Origin: Allomyces arbusculus | Taxonomy: Eukaryota; Blastocladiomycota; Blastocladiomycetes; Blastocladiales; Blastocladiaceae | DNA: 64,000 nt | Direction: 5' to 3' | Assembly (NCBI GenBank): GCA_027604705.1 | Contig: JADHYV010000010.1 | Coordinates: 124,001-188,000 of the forward strand | Shown here: positions 56,719 to 64,000 of the stretch, in pieces | How positions within the stretch are numbered: position 1 is the stretch's first letter | How the letters are laid out: the number at the start of each line of letters is the position of its first letter | Position numbers and translations under genes: made by a program | The notes under the pieces: generated by a model | Database searches by the model: none | Told to the model about the DNA's origin: nothing | What the model saw: only the letters and a program-made list of their open reading frames with translations

Positions 56719-56934
56719 GTGATTGAGTGGAGAGACTGGTCGTCGAGGAAGAGACTGGCGTCGAACGGATGGATGGGCAGACTGACGGGTGCGATGGACA
56801 CGATCTTGTACCAAACCGGGCATCTCAACCAGAGCACACCTATCGTAGCATCGACAGCAGGGACATTGAATAAATATTTCCTCTTCCACTTGGGTTTATC
56901 CACTTCCAAAACCGCGGCCACGAACGGTGCGTCC

Positions 56935-58264
56935 TCACACGTTGTTTTCGGGGATCCAGAAGCACTACAAATCGACCAACTCGTGAGTATCCAATCGAAG
57001 GCGACAGCGAGCTCGTGAACAAGAAAAGACCACGCACCAACGCCGCCTGCGACGCGCTCACAAACATGTTATACCGGTGGTTGAACGCAACACGCTGCAC
57101 GGGCGTCGGCGCGACATAATCAAGCTGGCACACCAGATTACTGCCCCCACCCGCCTCGGCCGACCCAATCGCATACACCCCAACGGTCCCTCCCTCGGAC
57201 GCATTCGCCGTAATGACATGTTCCGAATCGGGCACCCAGTCGGCCTCGCTGCCAATCCAAACGTCGTTGAAATTGAGCGAGTCGGTTGCACCGCCACCGA
57301 TGCGGGCGTGCGTCTCGTCCGTCTTGAACGCGTCGACAATGTAGTGCACGTCGCCCGCGGTCGTGACGAGGATTCGGTTCCCGTCGGGGGAGAACTTGGC
57401 CGAGGTGATTTGTGGCAGCCGGGGTGGTGGGCCGCGTGGGGTGTACTGGAAGGTCGGGTCAAAGAGCGGTTGCCGCTCGAATGCGCCGGCGTCGAAATGG
57501 CGCATGTCGAAGAGCGAGATACAGGGAAGTTCCGCGGCGTTGCTGGGGTTTTGCGTGACTGCACAGAACGAGCACGCACAGGGTCAGATTGACCCGAAAA
57601 CAAGCGTGAACATGGAGAATTCTCGAACGTACCAACGGCGAGAACCAGCGACTGCTGGTCAATCCCAACGACAGCGCGCTGGCCCGGTGGCAGCGTGATA
57701 CAACCTTGGCACTGGGGGTTGCGCGAGTCCCAGATCCGCACGGTGCCATCGAGCGAGGCCGAAACAAACGTGTCATCGAGCGGCGAGACTTCGAGCGAGG
57801 TCACGGCATGCTTGTGCCCGTGAAAGTAAGAAATGTACCGGTTATCGGTCGTCGACAGGAACCGAATGGTGTCAGCATTGGGCTTCTCGCCCGACTCTTT
57901 GGTCGACGCGTAAAGAACGTGGTTTGGGCCGCGGTGCGTGAACCGCGCGAGGTGCACGCCGTATTTCTTGGAGTGGAGGACCTTGTGCGTTCTGGAGACG
58001 TGGTCATCGCGGGTCAGCTTGGAGCAAACGACAACGCGGCATGGTGACGGACGGGCGGCAAGCGGGGACCTACTTGCCGGCAACGCAATCGTAGAGCCGC
58101 AACGAGTCGTCCTCGGACGCGGTGACGAGGTACTGTCCCGAGTCGTCAAAATGCAGCGACGTGATGCGCTTGCTGTTGTCCTGGAAGACCTTGGCCGGCT
58201 TGAACGATTCGAGCATCGCCGGGTTCAGTCGCGGGACGCCAATTGGTGCTTGTGCGCCGTCCAT
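56935..58264 (-). CDS. WDR82: WD40 protein WDR82/SWD2 (COMPASS and polyadenylation factor)
   Basis: Four minus-strand exons, 58264-58074, 57991-57633, 57558-57038 and 56964-56935, give 366 residues (human WDR82 is 313). Alignment from memory is clear: AKVFQDNSKRI (human AKVFRENSDKI), DDSLRLYDCVAGK (DDSIVLYDCQEGK), LHSKKYGVHLARFTH (LYSKKYGVDLIRYTH), DTIRFLSTTDNRYISYFHGH ([20 protein letters not shown]), SPLDDTFVSASLDGTVRIWD, NPQCQG, and a 10-codon last exon CFWIPENNV (AFWLPTIDD). The second-propeller half has two insertions, THARIGGGATDSLNFNDVW and VYAIGSAEAGGGS. The protein serves Set1/COMPASS histone H3K4 methylation and the cleavage-polyadenylation factor. All junctions are in phase. Confidence 0.93.
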
Positions 58265-58886
58265 CTAAGCAACCAAGTGTAATCGGGGCAGGCCTCGTCA
58301 GCCTCTATTGCTGAAGAATTGCTTTGTTGGACATGGCCGCTTTGGTTCGCTCCTGTCGCTTTCCGCGTGCGACCAAATGACGTCGGGCTCATTTCAATCC
58401 GATTCCAGCGCGGCATTGCGACATGTTGAGTGCAATTGTCACCGACCTCGGGCCATTCAAGTGTTGCAGCGGGACGTGGATGAAGATCTTCAAGCTGGAG
58501 CTGGTCGACTTCGACATGATCATTTCGTTGCGGTAGACTCGTCACGCGATGGAGGGACGAGGCAGTAGACGTTTATATCCACGCCCAAGTAATTCTCACC
58601 TGACCGCGTCGTTTTCTCGTTTCTCCAGTATGGCACGGCTGCCGGCTGCAACTTTGATTCTTGATCGACATCTCCTTCCAGGATCGCCCGACTTGCTGCA
58701 TATAAGCGCTCCGTGCTATCGGAGCCCGTCCAAGTGCTGCGATCCGTCCTGGCTCCTCGTCACGCGAGCCACCGTTCCAACTCGACTCGAACCCGCTCCC
58801 TGCAAATCCAACCATCCACCCACAACGATACCCGGATAGACAATCTGAACGACCGGACACGGTTGTACTAGACCACGACGCTCACG
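58265..58886. other. Divergent intergenic region, WDR82 / CCDC39
   Basis: 622 nt that should hold both promoters. A TATA-like catataagcg lies near 58700, about 185 nt before the CCDC39 ATG. No gene seen. Confidence 0.45.
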
Positions 58887-61800
58887 ATGCTGCGCTTCGA
58901 GGAATACGGGGCGCTCCCGCCATTTGCAAATGAATCCAACAAGAAACTCAACCAGCAGGTCCAACCACGTTTTGAATCGATTCTCGACACAGCAGACCAT
59001 ACCCTAATACGATCTCGTGTCGAGTGTAGGTTCGCGAGAAGGAGGCGCGGCTCGCCGCCGTCACCTCTGAGCTCGACGACCACAATGCGCGTGCCGACGC
59101 GCTGCTCGTGCACATGAAAAATCTTAAGAACCAGCTGAGCCAAGTGCAGGTAGGGGGGGAGGGGTGCTTGCCGTCGTGCCCGTTACCGACGGAATCACGC
59201 AACTCACGCTGTCGGCCTGTTTCTTAGCATCTGGCCGAGGCGCGCAACCGCGAAATCGAGACCGAGGAGCACCTGAAGGCGGTCGCTGACCGCGAAGTCG
59301 GCCGACTCACGAGCGACATGATACGCATGGAAAAGGAGGGCACCGACGTGAACGAGCAGGTGCGTTCCGCCACTTTCCTTATCTTTTCTGTGTGCGGACA
59401 TCTCGCATGCTGACCTCCCCCCCTCCCCCTCCCCTCCTCACGCTGGATCTAGTCGACCTCGGCGCAAAATGCCATCTACCGCGTCTCCGAACAAGTCGCG
59501 AAAATCAAGGCGCAGCTCAAGTCCGAGGAAAAGGAGCTCGACGACTGGCTCAAGGTGCAGCAGGAAAAGGACGAGGACAATTTGATTTTGCTCAAGTATG
59601 CCAAGGAAGACGACCAGCGAGTCAAGGACCTGGCGCTGCATCTCGAAAAGCTCATGAACGAGGTCAACAAGAAGCGCGCGACCCTCAGCCAGGCTGTGAC
59701 CGAGAGTTCCGTCGCACAGCTCGAAATGGAGCGCATGGCCGACGAGTTTCGCCAATTGCACGCCGAGCGACAGGACTTGCTACAGCAGTGGGAGGCCGCG
59801 ATTGGGAACGTGCGCAAGCGCGACCAGCAAATTGGCGCAACGCAGGAACGGTACCAGCAGCTAAAAGTGCGTGCGTGCGCGATGTTTGTTCCGGCTGGGT
59901 GTAATGGGTGGAGGCGATGATTGCTGACGCGAAGGGTTCGTCTCCTGATTGTAGCTCGACGTGCAAGGCAAGCAGCAGGTCATCAACGAGAAGCAGGAGT
60001 TTCTCAACAAGCAGATTGCGATCAAGGATGATACCGAGAGGAGCATTCAGTCGATGGATCGGCTCGTCGCGAAGCTCAAGTACGTTGTCTTCGGCGCGTG
60101 TTCCGAGGTGTCGTGCGAGACTAATTTCGGATTCCTTTTGGGACGTGCGATGCGTAGGGGCGATCAAGTTGAGGCCAGCCAGCTCTTGATTGCGTTCCAG
60201 GACGAGCTCGAGGCGCACCGCACGCACTTGTCGCGGAGTACGCTCGCTCTCTGGCCCTCTGCTACCCACGGCATGTCCAGTTCATTTTTTGACTTCGCCG
60301 ACACGTAGCCTCGAACGACGTCACAGCCAAGCGCGCCGAGGTCAAGGACTTGCAGAACGAGCGCCAGCGCAAGAATGACCAGGTCGTGGCCGAACACCAA
60401 CGCATCCAGAACCTGCAGGCCAAGCTCAAGCATGTTCAGCACATGACGGGTACCAAAGCCGAGCGCGCGGCCGAGCTGCAGGAGTATTTGCGCCAAGACG
60501 AGCAGCACGGCAAGGAACTCGACAAGAAGATCAAGATGCTCAAGGACCAGGGTACGTTCGGGTGCCATTTGCCGGTCGTGAATGAAAGACTTGTCGCGCT
60601 GACGTTCCTGCGTCGTCCCGCTCTAGGCTTCCGATACAACCAGGAGCTCTTCCGGCTGCGGCAAGACGAAAAGACACTGACAGCCGAGATCTCGGGCGCG
60701 CAGGTCGCCGTGCGCAACCTGACGTCCAAGATCACCAAGCTCGACCAAGAGTCGATTGAGCAGCGCACGCTCATCTACAACCAAGAGTACACGCTGCAGC
60801 AGTTGCAGCGCAAGGTCAAGCGTGCGCAGGGCGACCGCACCGACGAGGAAAAGGAAGTGCTCACCAAAAAGATGGCCGAACTGACGGCGAGCCTCGAGCA
60901 GGTCACGGCCAGCCAGCAACTACTCTCGACGCAGCTCAAGCGGTCGCAGGACGACTTGCGGCATGCGAAGCGGCGGCTCGAGGTCCTGACCAAGGAAAAG
61001 GCAGCCGTCTCGGAGCAGATTGACGACCTCAACTTGTACAGCACGTCGGCTGCACACCAGCTCGCTGCCAAGGTGCGCGAAAAGGAGGAGATCATGGTCG
61101 AGGAGTCGATTTTACGGCTTGAGGTCAAGAAGCTGCGCGGGTTCCTGCACGCGCGCGCCGACGAGGTGCTCACGCTCGAGTCGCGGCGTGTGCAGTTGCA
61201 CCTGGCTCTCGAGGAGCGCACGCGCGAGATTGAGCTGCACAAGAGCATGCTCAAGGCGCAGTTGCGCGCGGCCGAGGATGAGCGGTACTCGGCATGCGCC
61301 GAGCTGCGCGACAAGACGGCGCAAGTGGACCGGTTGCGCACGCGGTACGAAGTGCTCATGGCGCAGATTGCCGGGCCCGAGGAAGAGGAGGAGCGGTCGC
61401 AGGCCTATTACATTATCCGCGCCGCGCAGGAGCGCGAGGCACTTCAGCGGCAGGGCGATGCGCTCGACGCCAAGATCCAGAAGGCCGAGCGCGAGATCAA
61501 GGCCATGGAGAACACGCTGCGGCTGCTCAACCACCGCAACGACAACTTCAAGACGCACCTCAACCAGGCGGGCGTGTCACCGCAGGACCTCGAGCACCGC
61601 GCGCATCTGCAGGCGCAGCTCGACGCGGCCGTGGCCAAGTACAAGTTTCGGCAGCAGACGCTCGCGGCGCTGCAGCAAGAACTCATGCAGACTGAGCAAG
61701 TGCTCACGTCGCTGCACGCAGAGGACGTGCAGCAGCAGCAGCAACTGGTCCATCAGCTCGAGGCCCAGGTGTCGGTCCTCAACAAGCAGCTCGACGAGCA

Positions 61801-62668
61801 GCAGGTCAAGAAAAAGCGCGCCGAGCAGGTCGTCTTGAAACTCGCCAAAGAGTTGCGTCGTGCGCGCGGGGTCAGCATCTCGCAGCTCGTCGACGAGGAA
61901 GTGGACATGAAGGCGCGCGAGGTCAAGGACATGACCAACTTTGTCTTGTTCAAGGCCGACGAGGTACTCGACCGGCTCCCACCCGAGTCGGTGTCGGTCG
62001 TGCGCGACCGCCTCCAGCACGTTCTCGACGAGCTCGGCATTCAGCCGCCGTCGCGGCCCATGACTCGCATGTCGAATGTCTCGTCGATGAGCGGACCGGG
62101 TGCTGCTACCGCATCTCGTGGGCCGTCGCGGCTCCATGCCGCAAGCCGCGGACCGCATGTGCCGGGGCTCGCGCCCGTTCCTCCGTCGCCGACATCCGGC
62201 GGGATGGTCGCGGCGGCTGCGGGGACGATGCCCAAGCACCAGGCGGCGACGTTGTCGCTTTCGCTGGACCCTGGTGCCTCCAACAACGTGCCGATGGCAA
62301 GCCCTGGGTTCCGTCGCGCGTCGCCATTGCATTCGCATTCGCATTCGCACACGAGCCATGCACGCTCACCGGCCGCATCCCCATCGGGTGGCCCTTCGCC
62401 GAAAACGAGCCGGTCGGGCACGCCGCTCGTGTTCCGCGATACAATTGCCGGGTCTCGTGCAGGCAGTCGCGGCGCAAGCCCTGCACCGACAAAGAAAGAG
62501 GGCTCAGGAACACCGCCATTGCCACTGTTGCCTCGAGCGAATCCGAGTGGTCGCGTCACGGCCGACCAGGGTCTCGATGGGCGGGCGTCGTCAGTTGGGT
62601 CGCGCGGCCGGCCATCGCGGCCCGTGTCGGCAGCAAGCACAGCATCTCGGCGGTCTTTGAGGAACTGA
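58887..62668 (+). CDS. CCDC39: CCDC39, axonemal 96-nm ruler coiled-coil protein
   Basis: Eight exons, 58887-58958, 59030-59149, 59228-59359, 59453-59866, 59955-60079, 60158-60237, 60309-60551 and 60627-62668, give 1075 residues (human 941). Matches from memory: N-terminus EEYGALPPFANESNKKL (human WEDGFAIPVANEENKLL), RNREIETEEHLKAVADREVG (RERETESEEHFKAIAQRELG), ERTREIELHKSMLKAQLR (ERTEEIKVHKTMLASQIR), EEEERSQAYYIIRAAQERE ([20 protein letters not shown]). The protein is coiled coil up to about residue 870, then a Ser/Pro/Arg-rich tail as in animals but longer. CCDC39 pairs with CCDC40 along doublet microtubules and sets the 96-nm repeat for inner dynein arms and the nexin-dynein regulatory complex. 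All seven introns keep phase. It proves a motile flagellum in the life cycle. Confidence 0.95.
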
Positions 62669-63802
62669 GTGAAGAGACTTGTCAAGTGAGACTGATGCGG
62701 CTCTATGCTCTGTACAGCTACTACAAGGAATTCTGGTCCTTCCGTTTGTAACGTTCTGCTATTCTTTGCAGTTCATGCTCTACCTAACTTCCCCACTGAA
62801 CGGGTCAGCACCCAACCTTCAATCTTCAGCCTCGTTTGGACGCCCCGCATAATTATCATTTCGCTCATTCGTCCTGTCGTTGTATCATGGCGAAGTGGGA
62901 TAAACTATGATTTGCACCCCCTTGTTAACATGAAGAGAACGGAGCATGGGCGTGAGTTTGGGGAACGAGTGGCTAACGCCCACGATCACAAAGTGCAACG
63001 ATAGCTGGGGGGATAAACTTAGCGATGCCCTACTTCAGGGGCGGCTCATCCAGTGCTTCCGTACTTCGCATTTTGCATCTTTTTGTTGAGGATGCCGTGT
63101 TCCGGGTTGCAGAGTCGCTAATATGATGCGATGTGCACAATCTCAGACTGTACCGTGCCAGCCAAGGATAATGCGGCTAGCGCTCATAAGTAACGCTTGT
63201 CAAAACCAGTTATCGTTGACTGTTTCATGAGCCCTCGAGGGGAACACGACGAGGGCGAGGCCTCAAGAAAGGCGGTGACGCCGCAAGGGCTCCAGCAAGA
63301 CGCCATGAGACATTGATTAACTTGACAGCATGAGAATGTTTGGTTCCAGCCGTGTTAACGCCATTTCGGACCGTCTTTTATTGTACCTGGGGCGGGCGCT
63401 GCACCTCGAGCTTGTAAATATGCGTGCAGCCGCATGATGCATGCCATGCTGAACCTTCCTACCTTTCTGGCCGCTCTGATGCGTTGCCAGATCTGGTTTT
63501 GTACAATTGGCACTTGCGGGCGAGCACGTTCCCTCGCGACTGTGCCCGCGTCCAAGGCGACCGATCGAGCTGCGCTCGCGTTTTTGGCGACCGAGTTGGG
63601 GTCTCCGCTGATGGTCGTCATGTGCGGTGTGAGAGTGACGCTGCGACTACGTCGCCAGCGGCGGCGCGCGCTCCTTCGTGGGCCCTCGCGGTCTTCGTGC
63701 CCGCAGTGATCTTGTACACACAAATGCCCGATTTCGTTCTTTGTCCTGCTACGCCCCAAAACCGATCCGAACCAAACCGATACGACACAACAAGACGACG
63801 AT
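62669..63802. other. Intergenic between convergent genes
   Basis: 1.1 kb, lower GC, no gene recognised. It holds 3' regions of CCDC39 and of the gene entering from the right. Confidence 0.5.
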
Positions 63803-64000
63803 CTAGTACAACGACATCGACCCACCTCCACCACTCCCTTGCCCCGGCTGCCCTTGCTGCTGCGGCTGCGACCCCGGAGGCATCGCGGCATATGCGCCAC
63901 CCAACCACGCTGCGTGCTGGTCAAACGCGCCCGGCGCCCACACCGGCGCGCCGCCTGTCGACGCAACCGGCTGCGGCATCTGCATCTGCATCGACATTGG
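63803..64000 (-). CDS. 3' end of a gene continuing beyond the window
   Basis: The minus-strand frame is open from the window edge to a TAG at 63803. It encodes at least 65 residues: MQ-dipeptides, APVWAPGAFDQHAAWLGG, then a Gln/Gly-rich end and GGGGSMSLY. Gln/Gly/Pro-rich C-termini of this kind are common in RNA-binding proteins, but nothing here is diagnostic. Confidence 0.55.
   Translation of the reverse strand, partial: PMSMQMQMPQPVASTGGAPVWAPGAFDQHAAWLGGAYAAMPPGSQPQQQGQPGQGSGGGGSMSLY

Overview
The window is nuclear DNA of a flagellated eukaryote, most likely a zoosporic fungus of the Blastocladiomycota (Allomyces/Catenaria-like). The lineage is an inference from GC-rich coding sequence, intron style and gene content; a marker-gene search would be needed to confirm it. 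Introns are short, mostly 49-131 nt, with GTRNGN donors, a CTGAC-type branch site usually 15-35 nt before the acceptor, and YAG acceptors. A CCDC39 homologue means motile flagella, and a HOP2 homologue means meiosis. There is no operon structure, and I recognised no tRNA, rRNA, CRISPR array or mobile element.

Region 1 (1-13250) holds two tandem copies of a very large gene that I do not recognise. Each copy combines an unfamiliar repeat of about 220-260 residues, an unfamiliar helical domain with a conserved YLSDLYDN block, and GATA-type zinc fingers: two in the first copy and six in the second. The second copy also carries RS/RD-rich and DHRAE-type charged repeats. Phase-compatible introns support one gene per copy instead of separate genes. 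This is the most novel part of the window.

Region 2 (14.6-32.8 kb) is a normal nuclear-gene neighbourhood: a homeodomain factor and a cyclin on the minus strand, then MED19 (Mediator), CCDC12/cwf18 (spliceosome), an acidic hypothetical protein and a DH-PH RhoGEF on the plus strand. Intergenic stretches are long (0.4-2.6 kb) and contain simple repeats.

Region 3 (33-56.7 kb) is richer in duplications and contains stretches of visibly lower GC. It has a secreted/type I membrane protein with a decayed copy near 53.3 kb, a long coiled-coil protein, HOP2, two DUF707-type glycosyltransferase-like membrane proteins (one intronless, one with an intron), an F-box protein followed by its decayed tandem copy, and a TPR-containing protein.

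Region 4 (56.9-64 kb) holds WDR82/SWD2 (COMPASS and polyadenylation factor), CCDC39 (axonemal 96-nm ruler) and the 3' end of a minus-strand gene that runs out of the window.

Exon coordinates were worked out by hand from splice signals, reading-frame phase and family alignment from memory. No database search was run.
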